DNA of 64,000 nucleotides. It comes from Cloeon dipterum (taxonomy: Eukaryota > Arthropoda > Insecta > Ephemeroptera > Baetidae). This document shows positions 11,483 to 24,017 of the stretch, piece by piece (the first letter of the stretch is position 1; the number at the start of each line of letters is the position of its first letter). A model generated the notes under the pieces. The model did no database searches. It was not told where the DNA came from and saw only the letters and a list, made by a program, of their open reading frames with translations. The DNA is taken from positions 10,602,001 to 10,666,000 of the forward strand of contig NC_088788.1 in assembly GCF_949628265.1 (NCBI RefSeq), given 5' to 3'. The position numbers and the translations under genes are program-made.

Positions 11483-14225
11483 TTCGTCAGGTGAAAGGTA
11501 CCGGATCGGGAAAAAGCAGGAAAATTGTGATGCGGCGACGTCCTACGTGCTTCCGAGCGAGCGGCCACGTCGGCTTGAAAGACAGAGACAGAAAGTGGTA
11601 ACAACAATGCCAACAAGCTTACTGGACTGGTGCGCGCTCTGCCGGTTGACGCTGCAAACACAGGCCCAAACAAAAGCTGAGGGCTTCACCGGTGCACCGT
11701 ATGATTCACAGTTACACACCTGTTCCGTCCGGATTATTCTTCCTTTTTTGTGTAATTTAAAATAATTTTTATTCATTTACATAGCGTCCCCGCGATTAAG
11801 TATGTAATTATACATACTAAAATTGAAAAGACGTATTTTTTACAGGAGATGGGGGAGATCGGAAGGTTTTGTAAGTTTTTAACTCTTTAAACTGAAGCAC
11901 TTTAAAAGTCCATCTCCAAATTTTCCACAAAAAATCACGCTGATCCTAGCAATCTTTGGGAGAGTGTAGTTTTTTTTTTAATTTAGAGACAAAAATACAT
12001 CATAGCGATTTTATAGGTCACACACACGGTACAGCAGAAAATTATTTTTATTCAATGGTAATTTTAAGAAGACCATCAGACAAGTACATAGTTTATTAAA
12101 AAATATTGTTTTCTAAAATGTCTCAAATTTTTAAATAGGTTCATAGCAATTTTTCGAATCTTTTCGAGAATTCCCATTTACCTTTTAAATATTCAAATTC
12201 TGAAACGCTGAAAAATTTCTTATATATTGGGCGGAGACATAAACATTTTTATTTTTTTTTCTGTACCAGGGACCAGGAGATGAAGTAAATTTTTAGATTA
12301 TACTAAAAACTAAAATATTAAAAGACACGTTAAATTTGAAAAAAAAATTGACCGGTCAAGGCAAAATTTCTTAAAACTCTAGCGCGAACAGGTTAAGTTG
12401 GGAAATCAATTCAAAACACGTTCTCTTACGTATTAAAAAATACTATACTTTAAATAAACAAGCCAAACCTTCTGTTTGGGCTCACAGAAGGTTTAACTTT
12501 AAATTCATCTGCATCCGTTAATTAACAAATGATAGCTACTTTAACTAGCTTTATTTTCAATTTAAAGTCAAATTATGTGGAATGAAAGGCATTATGGATC
12601 GATTCATCTGGTAAAATTTTATATAAATTTAATTGAGCTTGACATAAAAAGTAACCTCCTCTTAAACTTACCCAACACAAATCAATAAATTTTTGAAATT
12701 AGCAAATTAGTGCGATATGCATGCTATTTTGTGCTCAATTTTTTACTTTTCTTATCAGAGTGTCACCGGCCCGTAACAATTTCGATATATTAAAATCAAT
12801 GGTTTGAAACTGCTTTCTTTTTTTACTGAGTTTAGGTGCATTATCTAAGTAATACATTTATTTTGCGTTGGGCGTCAAATAACTGCTTCACACTCGAAAC
12901 GCGATGAGACTTAGCTGTAAGCTTTAGTCTCGTTGAAAAGGTTACTGCATGGGAGCACCGAGAAATTGCGGAGCTAAAGTCCATTTGAATTTATGGAAAT
13001 TTTAAGGTTTGCATATATTATCCACCTAATTGTAAGAGCCAGAGAATAGAACTTTTACGTTTTGATTGAAATCTTGCACTGGTATGTGCAATTGCATGAT
13101 GTTGCATTATATATTACGATATTTCCATGAAAATATAAATTTATCCAATGCATTCCAACATATTTTCATTTTTATCAGTGAAATATCAATATCAAAATAA
13201 ATTTGATTCTGAAACAACACGCACGATTATTTTTTCAGTTCATTGTAATGCTCGTCAAATGTATTTTTTTAAAATTATTTCTTATATTAGTGTGTGTTAC
13301 TTGAGAATTGAGAATGCCTTGCCAATAGAAAGTCTTAATTTATAATATCAAATTACGGCCGCTATATTTATTCTTCTTTATTTTAAATGGTTTATTCAGA
13401 TTGATTCTTTAGAACTGTATGAATGAATCATTTCATTGCTGATATTTGCTATTTTTGGAAGTCAAATATACACAAAAAGTAACCATATCAGAAAAACGTT
13501 TATCATTGCGGCGGGTTCAATTGAAAGCGCAGCTTTTCAATCCATCTCTCGATTTATTAGCGAGGTGAGCGATCTCACGTGCGATCTCTGTATGTGAATT
13601 TTTAAGGTTAACATGGAGTTGCAACTCGTTTAAAATTTCCCTTTAAATATATAATTATTTAACAGTAGCTGCGTTGCGCCCTGAGGTCATGGCAACTAGT
13701 GCACGATTATAAATATGATTGTGCAGTAGTTCATACTTTCCCCATTAAGATGTGAATTTCCCGAAAAAAAATTTAAAACAAGAAATCCGTTTTTGAATTT
13801 TAATTTCATGCATTCAAATTATTTCCTGAAAAGAATAACCTAAAATATCTGACTGCTATTTTTTCTTATTTTCCAATTATTTTTAAACTTTGCACATTTC
13901 CCCCACGAGAGTCAAGAGGAAATACAAGAACCATAAATATATCTAAATTTCTTGAATACCCCTTACCTTAACCAATGTTGAATGGGACACACTCTTCTCC
14001 TCCTTCTTTAACTTTTAAAGTAGAGATATTGAAATCATTCTGAAACAAAATAATAATTAGCAAGTATTTATGACAATTTCCATTCAATAGTGCCTGTTTG
14101 GTTTACAGAACAACTTTAAAACGTTTAAAACAAATAAATTTTTCCCTAATATTACAATTTTGTTGACGCGTTAACTCAGCGACCGTTGTAATTATTTTAA
14201 TATTGGTTTCAGTCAAGACAACATC
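11483..14225. other. Intergenic region between RAMP4 and CutC
   Basis: About 2.7 kb, strongly AT-rich, holding the RAMP4 promoter and the CutC 5' region. No coding exon is recognised. A hairpin with 11-bp arms (AAACCTTCTGT at 12465-12475, ACAGAAGGTTT at 12484-12494, 8-nt loop) is visible. A splice-acceptor-like TTGGTTTCAG ending at 14212, 13 nt before the CutC ATG, suggests that a CutC 5' UTR intron starts somewhere upstream. Confidence 0.55.
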
Positions 14226-15650
14226 ATGGAAGTCTGCGTCGAGAGTGTGGCATCAGCAGTGGCGGCCGCTCAGGGCGGCGCCGCCCGCCTCGAATTGTGC
14301 AGCGCCCTGTCGGAGGGTGGCCTCACGCCGTCGGTGGGCCTCCTAAAGGTCGTCAAGGAAATGGTCTCAATCCCGGTTTTCGTGATGCTGCGTCCTCGCG
14401 CTGGCAACTTCACCTACAGCCCTGAGGAGGTCAGGAGCATTCAAATCGACGCCGACGCCCTCATGCAGGCCGGCGCCGACGGCGTCGTCTTCGGCGCCCT
14501 CACCACCGACGGCGCTGTCGACGAGGACGCCTGCAGCAAAGTGATCAGCGTGCTGCCTGCAGGCACGCCCATCACCTTCCACAGGGCCTTCGACTGGGCC
14601 AAGGACCCGCTTGTTGCTTTGGAGGACGTCATCAAACTCAAGTTTCACAGGATTTTGACCAGTGGGCAGGTTCGTAAAGTATTTTTATTTATTTATTTCG
14701 AAACATTCGATATAGAGTTTTATCTATATAAAGTGCTTTTGCCTCACAATCAGTTTCTCTTTTTTAATAAAACCGATCATTTTGAAATTTATGGCTTTGA
14801 TTAAATGAATTAGCTATGATTATAGTATTAATTATTTGGAAACATGGAAATATATCCAGAGATTTTGTTACTTTCTAATATTTCTTAAAACTAATCCTGA
14901 CTTATTCATTGAAGTAATAATTATTACACTGTGAAATTTAACAGTGATTTACTACATGCTCTATAAATTATGGTCAAGTTGAAATAATTACGGTCATTTA
15001 CCTATCTCACTAGAATTGAGTAACTTTTCTCGCATGCCTGTCTTTAATAAAATGAAGCCATTACAAATAATGACAAACACAACAGTTGACGACAAATTTC
15101 TAGTATTACTTTAATTTTATCATCAAGCCATGAGGCCAAAAATGATGAAGAAAAATCTTAAAAGCATTATTAAAGTTTCTTGTATCTGAATATTTAGTTA
15201 CATTAAAGCAGTATAAATATAACAGGTCTGCAATTTCTTAGAAATTCCCTATAATTATCACAGCCAAATAAATTAAACTAAAATAAACAACTTTCCTATC
15301 ATGACAAATATTTAAAAAAATCATCTCATATTTTTGTTTGTATTTTTATTCAGGCTGCAACTGCAAAAGAAGGAGTCGATTGTCTGCAAAAGCTAATCAA
15401 CCAGGCGGAAGGTCGCATCATTATAATGCCGGGGTGTGGCATAGACTCGCAAAATCTTCAGTTCATCCTGGAGAAAACAGGTTCGGTAGAATTTCACGCG
15501 TCGGCAAGACGCAGCCAGCTTGTGCAGGTCCACCACAATCCAAGTTGCGGTATGGGCACGCAGGATATCAATGTTAAAACAACCGACGTCGGCATGGTCG
15601 AACAGCTGGTACAGATTTTTAAGTTTCCAAAAAGGAAAAATACTTTTTGA
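14226..15650 (+). CDS. CUTC: CutC-family copper homeostasis protein
   Basis: TIM-barrel protein of the CutC family, a cytosolic/nuclear copper-binding protein; the enzymatic role is not established. Two exons, 14226-14669 and 15354-15650, joined GT-AG in phase 0, giving 246 residues. The start MEVCVESVASA matches human MEVCVDSVESA. Other recognisable blocks are LELCSALSEGGLTPS, VFVMLRPRAGNF, GADGVVFGALTTDG, TFHRAFDWAKDP and RILTSGQ in exon 1, and GRIIIMPGCGI and VEFHASAR in exon 2. Human CUTC is 273 residues, with a longer N-terminus. Exon 1 is strikingly GC- and CpG-rich, whereas exon 2 and the 684-nt intron are AT-rich. Reading past the exon 1 donor gives only a stop-limited tail. Confidence 0.94.
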
Positions 15651-17965
15651 TTAGAGAAAAATGAGACTGCTCTGATTGCCGAATATATTTATATATATAC
15701 ATTTATTCTATCTTTGTTATCGCTTTTGATGTTCAATTATTTTTGTTGGATTTCGTGATAAGTTTTTCCGCATGAATTTTGTACCAAAGTTATTTTCCTC
15801 CTGTAAACGGGGCAAAAGAACTGATACTGTAAATAGCCAATAAAATGAAGTATTTATGTAATGAGAAAACGCTTTTCTTTAACATAAAAAATTCATTAAA
15901 AGTAATTTCTCGAAAATGAAATCGTAACTAACATCACTTTCAGCTGAACGGTGTAAATAGTGGAATATCTCGAAAATCTATTAGCACATATATAGTAATT
16001 CTAAGCTGAAAGCCTTTTAAAGCGTCACGCTAAAACGATTGGTAAATAATACAAATGCTAAATTACAAATTCAGCAACCGCTTTTACAGACACTATTCTC
16101 TTGACACGAATCATTTGAAAGGCATCTGATTATTTGGAAGAAAGTAATCAAACATTTTCTTCTGTTATCCGTTAGTGGTCAGGAGTAAAAGTTACGAAAT
16201 CAACCGCAGCTATTATAACATTCTTATTGTTAAATGGAAATATTATTCTCTAACGATTTTCAAGGAGCATGACTACTCATTTTTTATTGTCAAACACAGC
16301 TGAATTGATAGAGCGGTTCCTCACTTTCTAACCTCAAGATCTTGTGTATCCCAATGTGGTAAGAAATATCTGCGAGCGCTCTAATAATAATAAAACAATA
16401 TAATATATACAATTCGGAAGTATAGGCACGGCCGGCTTGAGAAAAATGAAACTGTCTAGAACTAACGCATGACTAGAATATCGGTGGAGCAAAAAATTTG
16501 TGTTTATTGCTTTATAGACGTTACTTTCATCCTCCGATGGCGTGTAAACCTGTGGTGGGAAATTAAAATTATTGTCCCGATCGCAAGCATGGTTCGTAGA
16601 AAGCTGACTGTGCAGTGGTCCAGAGTGAGTCAGTGTAGTGACCGAGTGCGGAGACTGCAGTTGTTGCATAGAGAAGGTTGCCGCCGCTGCTCCTGCTGCA
16701 CCGACAGAGTAAATATTTGAATTGCACATGTGCGCAGTGCATTGACCACACAGGTTATATATGCGCTGTCGGGCTAGATTGCGAAACATTAGTGTTCGTC
16801 TCACATTTGCCGCAAATCAACATTACTGCTAATTTGCAATGAATATGTATCATTTACGCTTATTTAAATAATCAAACATTGTCTTCCATAAAATTTATTA
16901 TTGTTTAACATCAAAACAGTTTATTATTTTAATTATTTTAACTCTTGCAATAAACTATGTATGACATAAATTTATTTTTAATATTTATTGTTTGTCAGTT
17001 AGAGCAAAAATGGCTTTGTTGAAATCTATTTTGGCAAAAAACATAAATTTTGACAATCAGCTATGTATTCAAATTTTTAAGTTTTTTTCTCGAGCAAAAT
17101 AAAGCATGAAGCATATGCAATTTATTTAAAAATATTTTTCTAGAGTCTCTGTAGATTATGAATCTAACCTCGTTATCATTCTGTACAAAAGAAAAAGTAG
17201 ATCTAAATTTAAAGGACTGATTATCAGCAATGGGTGCAGTTAATTGTAGTTTCAATGATCAGTAGTAAAAAATTTCCCGGGACTAACACTGTGGCGTGAG
17301 GGTTCCGTCTTTTAGAGGTGTATAGTATACCGTGGACTTGCGAAATAATTTTTGAATTTTCGATTAACTAATGTTTTTGGAAATAAAATATAATGGAAAA
17401 ATATTTTAGCAATGTGAAAAAATAAGAAAATTTTATCACCTCTCAGAATATGTTTGGTTTTTTGCTTTATGGTTATAGTCACTAAAAAACCCGGAACAAA
17501 CCCTTTTAAGAAATGGTTATTTTTTCGCTAATCGATTTATCTCATTGAAAACTGTCTGCAACATAGAGAGCTTTTGAACTACTCTTTTACAAACCAAATT
17601 TAAAAATAAATGCACAAACACGTATGTTTAAAACAATTTTGAAAATTTGGATCACTATATGTCTTAAAGTTCTCTATAAATCGCTAATGTACGTGGTTCA
17701 GATCAGGAATTAAAGGCTATTATACGAATTCAATGATTTCATCGAACACTAAAACGTTGAATCCTAAGAGATTCCTCGGTCAATTTAGAGTAGATTAATT
17801 TTTCATTTCCTCTTTTTTATGAAATAAAAATGAGCTTCAGAATATCCATAAAAAAATAATCGATTTCACTGCTAGACAATTATTTTTGCTTCCTGTTAGC
17901 CTTACATTTCATTCATCCATACTAAACACATCATATTATTTTGTTTTTTCAACAGACGCCAAGCT
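15651..17965. other. Intergenic region between CutC and CYP4
   Basis: AT-rich spacer. AATAAA at 15839-15844 is a plausible CutC polyadenylation signal. A tRNA-like A-box/B-box stretch lies near 16298-16355. A long minus-strand frame at 16334-16804 has no recognisable homology. TTTTTTCAACAG ending at 17955 is a strong acceptor 10 nt before the CYP4 ATG, implying a 5' UTR intron for that gene. Confidence 0.5.
15839..15844 (+). terminator. Candidate CutC polyadenylation signal
   Basis: AATAAA about 190 nt after the CutC stop codon. It is assigned by position only. Confidence 0.5.
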
Positions 17966-20900
17966 ATGCTAATTATAATCACCATATTAGCCCTGATTGC
18001 ACTATGCATCTCAAAGCTACGCAGGCATCCAGTCGACAAACTGCCTGGTCCACCCACCCTGCCATTTGTAGGAAACTTGCTTACTTTTGTCGGAACACCA
18101 GAAGGTAAACTTTCCATTTACGAATAGTGAAAAAGCTGTATGTATATAATATATCTTTGATTTTAGAAATGTTTGAGAAATTCAACTCTTTCGCTCGTGA
18201 CTTTTGGCCGCTTTACCGCACCTGGCAGCTCAACACCCCAGTTATTCACCCCCTGCTGCCCGAGCACGTCGAGGCAAGGGCAAAAATCGAGAGAGAGAGA
18301 GAGCTCTCGACTTTTTTATATCACATTATTTACAAAACTAATTTACCACTTTATGGCCGCGGTAAAAAAACAGTCAATTAAAAGTTTGTTCCCTACAGAA
18401 AGTGTTAGCGAGCAGCAAAAACACACAGAAAAGTCGAGATTACCGCTTCGTCGAGAGCTGGCTCGGCACCGGTCTCTTCACAAGCAACGGTGAGTGAAAG
18501 AAAAGGGGGAGAGAGAGAGAGAAAAGCGAGAAAGGTGCACGCGAAAAGCCATTACAGTTCGGCGCTAAAAAAGTGCAGTGTGCCGGGAAACAACACGAGC
18601 TTCTCTCCTTGTCACAGAGGCCGAAGGATTGTTTGTATTTGAAGCCACACACACACACATACAGCGAGAAGGGTGACACCTGTTGATCGGCGCACTTTTC
18701 ATATCTCTCTCTCTGCTTGCTCTCTCTCCACGGGAATATTAAAATGAAGATTAAGAGAGCACCCGCCCGCCTCCGCCTCCGCCTTGCGCTCGTGCATGTA
18801 TAATATTGGTTTTCACAGGGGCGAAATGGCAGGAGCGGCGCAAACTGCTCGCGCCCACCTTTCATCTCAAAGTGCTGGAGCAGTTTGTGCCAACGATCAG
18901 TGATAACGCGGCCGTGCTGGCACAAAAATTGCAGCTGCTGCTGTGTCAGTCGCCGAATGAGCCGATCGATGTCGTCCCATTGGTGACTCTCTGCGCTCTC
19001 GACATCATCTGCGGTAACGTGTGTGAAAATTATCGACACGCACCCGCCCGGCAATTAGATTCGAATTACCCCCTCCCCCAACCCCCGCTCTACCGCCGCT
19101 GGCAGACTTTTTGCCAAATTTCTGCCAGTCGAATGGTTGCCGTAAAAGGAATCGAACACCACGCTCCCGTGTTTTTGCACTTCATTAATTCTGTTTTGTG
19201 CCGTTGCGATGAGCGATGAAGAGATAATTTTTTGCATTTCGCTATATCGTTTTTAAACACGATGCTGAATTTCAAAGCGAGTTTCTTTTTCATTTCGCTT
19301 GATAAAAAATGTTAATGCGTATGATATCGCTCCAAACTATAATTTGGCGTTGCGTTGTAGCAAATCATATTCCATTCTTTTTAAGCCCCGTTTTATTTCA
19401 TGCGCCCGTTCTTTCATTCCAGAAACTGCAATGGGGAGATCAATTCGAGCGCAACACAAAGATTCAAAAAATACTGAATACGTATCTAGTATTCATAGGT
19501 ATGTAATTATTTTAGCAACGTCGAATTTTATTTGATCTTGGAAAATTTGTCCTTTCTCAAACCCGGTTTAAAATGGATTCGCTTTTACCAGCAAGATATG
19601 CATCTCGCAAATAGCCAAAATATTGAAGCTTGATTTAAGGAAAAAATTTATAAATCTTTTACAAGCCGCTTAATTTCAGCATGCGATATTTCCAGAGTTC
19701 TGAAAAGTTTGGGAAAATCACGGGGTTTTCCATAAGAAATGAGAGTTACAGCTGATTCCAAAAATGGAAAGTTCATTGAAATCCAACCACTTTTATTTAA
19801 GAAATTATGGCAGTTTGAATTTCGTAAATTTTGATTTTTAAATTTCCAAGGCTTGGATTTGGTTAAAACTAGAGCTATTCCTTTTGCCAATTGCCATCTT
19901 TTATCAAACACTATCAAATGATACTAAAAAGTACTATATTTTTTATTAAATGGTGCGCTCCCCTTGCAAGTACGCATGTTCAGAGTATAATAAAATAACT
20001 AAAATCCAGAATAACCTGGTAAAAATAATGCGGAAAAGTTTTAAGCTTAATTAAAGTATTATTCACAGCAGCAAGGGATCCAAAATCATTGAAATTAAAC
20101 CTAGTTGGAAAACGTTATGTAAAGTTTTGCATATTTCCTTGCCTGCTGTGGTTCAAGCTCTCTGATCGTTTCATAAACACGTTGTATATTAGAACACCTT
20201 TCGGTTGAAGCTTACAATAAGATAGGCAACACGATTACACCACTGCTACGCAGGTTGCATATTTAAAGAGTCCACAAGAGAAAACAGACAAGCCCTTTCT
20301 AAAGTAAATTTGGACTCCTCTTCGTCAACAATTTTCCTCCACTAGAGAATGTATTCTTTATTGTTGTAACTTTGAGAGCGTGTTCTCGTCGTAAACAAGC
20401 TTGATATAGCAAAATAATGCGCCCACATTACGCGTTACGATATGCGAGCTGTCTCGTTAGAGGGAAGAAGTTTGCCTAACATTCATGAACGTGTGTGCAT
20501 ATTTGCCGGCGCGCATCTATGGCAGAATGGAGAGAAGTTCATTATTGCATCGCTCAGGCCTTCGTTTAGCTGCTAGCTAAGCAAGTGGAGCTGACATATA
20601 TTCAATTGCACATTAGAGCAGTTCCTGAGCTCTGCCAACGCGGCTGATTCTTCTCATCGTGTCGCTGTCGCGTCTAACGCGCTTCTCCCTCAGTCAGCAG
20701 CACTATAGTGTGGTGTGTTTTGCATTCATTTTGCAAATCCTTATGCAGGATAATGGACCTCATTGTCTATCGCGCCATGCGGCCTTGGCTCCACCCTCAC
20801 TGGATTTTCCGCGTCTCACCGACTGGAAGGGAATTCGCCAAATGTCTCCGCACTTTGCACAGATTCACCAGAAATGTACGTGCTCATTTTACAAAATCTA

Positions 20901-23900
20901 CTTTAATTGTTGAGTTCTCAAAAGAAAAATATTATTACATACCATGAATGCAATTTTTAGAGCTGTGCTTTCGGTGTACTTTTGTGGTAAAATAGTTTAA
21001 TTTTTGTATTTTGTTTTAAAAACAGTTTCTTTTTTCATTTAAATTGCGGTAAATATTTTTAAAGGAAAGTAAATATTCATATTATTTACGAAAGTTTTGT
21101 AAAGCACTATTTATCACTTTTTTAAGCAAACAATTTCGGCGTCACGCCAGTTTCTTGTTACAAATTGTATTTTTGTTTTACACATTATATTTCTTGCTCT
21201 TAAGAAAAATCAGTACAAACTCACACAGTTGCATTAACAATCTTTGGATATTTTTGAATGGTCTTAGTGGGTTTATAAATTAATTCTAATGGTAATGAAT
21301 ACTGAACCTTGATCGATCCTGCTCGCCTCTAGGTGCCTCTGCGCGGTGTCCTTCTGCCTCCTGCAGCTCTCACTTAGGCCCAAATGGCCAGTATTATGCT
21401 CTCAACCCTATCCTTGGTCATTTCAGAAACTATCAACTCGTGCATGATTGATGGGACGGCGGCGGCAAAACCACTTAAACATCCGGCTTAATAAAAACTA
21501 ACCTTTAAATGTGTCTTCAGCATTGTCAAAGCGGTACATTAAGTAGACCAAAAAGATCCCTCAATCCGTCTGCGCTGGAAGAGAGAGAGAAAGAGAGACG
21601 GCCAAATTGTCCCACATTAGTCCAAGTCTGGCTCTTCGGGGTGCTCCCCACACAACACGCATAGCACACACACTCTTTGTCCCGCACTTCGCCACCAAAA
21701 AGCCCGTCTTGAGGCCTCCCGCTGGCCCTTTTTCTCTCTCTCCTTGCCTTCTCCACACCTAAACCCGTGCACAAACTCTCATTACGCATCATTTTCCCAG
21801 AGCTACGCATACACATTATACTCATACACCGGCTTCGCGTTCCTTTTCGTCTGTCAAGTCAGTAGTGTCCGGTGTACATTCATTCGGTGTCCTCTTGCCC
21901 GTGTGTATGCCCTGGAAGAATGCTTCGTTTCGACTTTCTGCCGGTAGCCACTATATGTTGTGTTCTTCTTTTGACATTTAATTTCCACGCTTCCAATAAC
22001 ACTTCTATTTGCCCAAATAATTTCTCTTTGTATTCAAAGCTGCAAACCGTTTTTATACAACTTTTGGGAATTAATTTCAGATTCAATCCTGATTCTGTGC
22101 ATTAAAAACACAATTTTGGTTTTAAGTACAACAAAAGAAGTATTTTTAAGTCAAAATTGCCCAGTAGCAGGTTTGAATCTGAAATTGAATTCAAATTTAT
22201 AAAATTGTAAATAGATGGGTGTGCAGATTTGAAAACTAGTTTTTTGTTTTTCAAAATAGCAGCGGGGGCCAGATGTGCTATAAAATTGGTTCCGACTGCG
22301 CAGATCTAAGATGTCGTCTGAATATGGGAAGCAAAAAGCTCTCTTTGGATTGCCGTACGAGTGTCAAGAGTTTGTTTTTACGATCCAAAAGACACAATTA
22401 GTAAAGTAATGCAAATTATGTCACAATATTGACCAAAATTTGCTTCTTTTCGCGCATTTTCACGTGACCGTTTTTTCGCGCCATACTCTACCGGACGCCA
22501 TATCTGCGCGTCGCACGAATCTAGCCCCCGCTGTAAAATAGGCTATTCGATAATGGTTTTAAAATTTTTAATTTTAGCCACTGTACTTTTAAAACAACAA
22601 ATTTATTTGAAAACTTTAATGTATACAGGTTATTGACGAAAAGCGGCTGGAAAGGGAGCAAGGCGAGCTGGAAATTAAGGTCGTGCCTTCCGTGCCCACT
22701 TCTAATGGATACGAAGGTATTATCTGTCCGAGATGGAAAGTCTGTTATACACACACTTCTTCCTTTTAAGATCCCGAGCGGATTAGTGTGAGAAATCGGC
22801 TAGTTTTTCTCGATCTTTTGCTCAAGCTGAACGAATGGGACTGCAAACTTTCAGATCAAGAGATCTGCGAGGAAGTTGACACTTTTATGTTCGGGGTAAG
22901 AAGGTCTCGAGCCGCAAATTGAATTAAAGTGCCAATTTAATCTCGAGCCTGATCGCTACACATCTTTCGCCACATTTCCGATCTGCTTTTCTCTTGACAT
23001 TCTCACTGGCTGCGGCGCTCTTTTACAGGGACACGACACAACGTCCAATTCCATTAGCTGGGCGCTTTTCTACCTGGGCTGCAATTTAAAAATACAGGTA
23101 ATCCTGCTGGAGAGATGGCGTTGACGTTAACAGCTCTTGATATTACAACTTGTAGGAGGAGGTGTTCAATGAGATCGAAGGATCAGACTTGAGCAATGAA
23201 AATCTAAACTCGTTTAAACTGCTGGATAGAGTCATAAAAGAGACTCTCCGTTTGAGACCGCCAGCGTACATGATCTTCAGACTGTTGGAGCAGCCTTTAC
23301 AGCTAGGTAATATACGTTTAAGCACTTTAAAAAGGTTAAGATTTAGATTGAATTTGGACGAAAGCTTCTAACTTTGATTCAAATGTAGCTTTTCATATGG
23401 GAAAATTCTGGAGTTTCAAAATCCTCATTAATTAAATATAAAAATTCGTGACTTTCACCGCAAAAATATTTAATTTTATTTTTAATATATCGCGCACGAT
23501 CTAAAATATTTATATTTTTACGCACGGTTAATTTTGTAGATGACGTAGTGTATCCAAGCGGGACAAAAGTCAACATTCACATTTACGACGTACAACAAAA
23601 CCCAGCAGTGTTTCCAAACCCGGAAAAATTCGAACCTGACCGATTTCTGCCAGAAAACATGGAGGGAAGACATCCGTTTTCCTACATCCCGTTCAGCGGC
23701 GGGCCAAGGAACTGCGTCGGTACGTTTCTGGCACATGTAGTGTATTTAATTAGATTATTTTGCTCCGGATCACTTGGTAATTATTAACCACCAACTTTGC
23801 AGGCCAAAAGTTTGCTGTGCTCGAGATGAAAATTGTGCTCGCAACTTTGATAAGGCGTTTCCGATTTGAATCAGTGGACCCAGAAAAGCACTCGAAGTGC

Positions 23901-24017
23901 GCGCCAGATCTGGTTTTGAGACCCAAGCACGGGATTCATCTGCGGTTTACGCCTCGTGAAAAGTTAGCTGGATTCGAGAAAGGCGAGAATGAAGAGCATT
24001 GCGTAACTCATCTGTGA
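17966..24017 (+). CDS. CYP4: Cytochrome P450, CYP4 family
   Basis: ER-anchored microsomal mono-oxygenase; CYP4 members typically hydroxylate fatty acids, hydrocarbons or xenobiotics. Twelve exons: 17966-18104, 18167-18273, 18399-18489, 18819-19013, 19423-19498, 20749-20875, 22629-22716, 22771-22895, 23029-23097, 23156-23306, 23540-23719 and 23803-24017. Phases are consistent, giving 520 residues. In order: N-terminal anchor and proline hinge KLPGPPTLPFVGN, C-helix WQERR (116-120), I-helix EVDTFMFGGHDTTS with G316, ExxR as ETLR (368-371), FEPDRF, and heme loop PFSGGPRNCVG with Cys448. The CYP4-specific Glu normally before GHDTT is Gly here. Intron 2 begins with GC (GAG/GCAAGG), with no GT alternative that preserves the protein. 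Intron 6 (20876-22628) carries a MITE. The exact subfamily cannot be fixed by eye. Confidence 0.94.
20876..22628 (+). other. CYP4 intron 6 (1.75 kb) with GC-rich block and MITE
   Basis: The largest intron of the P450 gene. It includes a GC-richer low-complexity block at about 21300-21920, with GA-repeats near 21580, and a complete 274-bp MITE just upstream of exon 7. No coding exon is recognised inside it. Confidence 0.6.
22260..22533. mobile_element. hAT-like MITE, copy 1 (274 bp)
   Basis: Terminal inverted repeats begin CAGCGGGGGC and end GCCCCCGCTG, with subterminal inverted similarity (CTGCGCAGATCTAAGATG at the left against CATATCTGCGCG at the right). Flanks CAAAATAG (22252-22259) and TAAAATAG (22534-22541) form an 8-bp duplication with one mismatch, as for hAT elements. 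There is no coding capacity. A second copy, nearly identical over most of its length, sits at 35091-35365. Confidence 0.85.

Noticed and set aside
16334..16804. 156-codon minus-strand open frame between CutC and CYP4
   Set aside because: No family resemblance, with an irregular AT-rich 3' half; I could not find convincing splice or promoter context.
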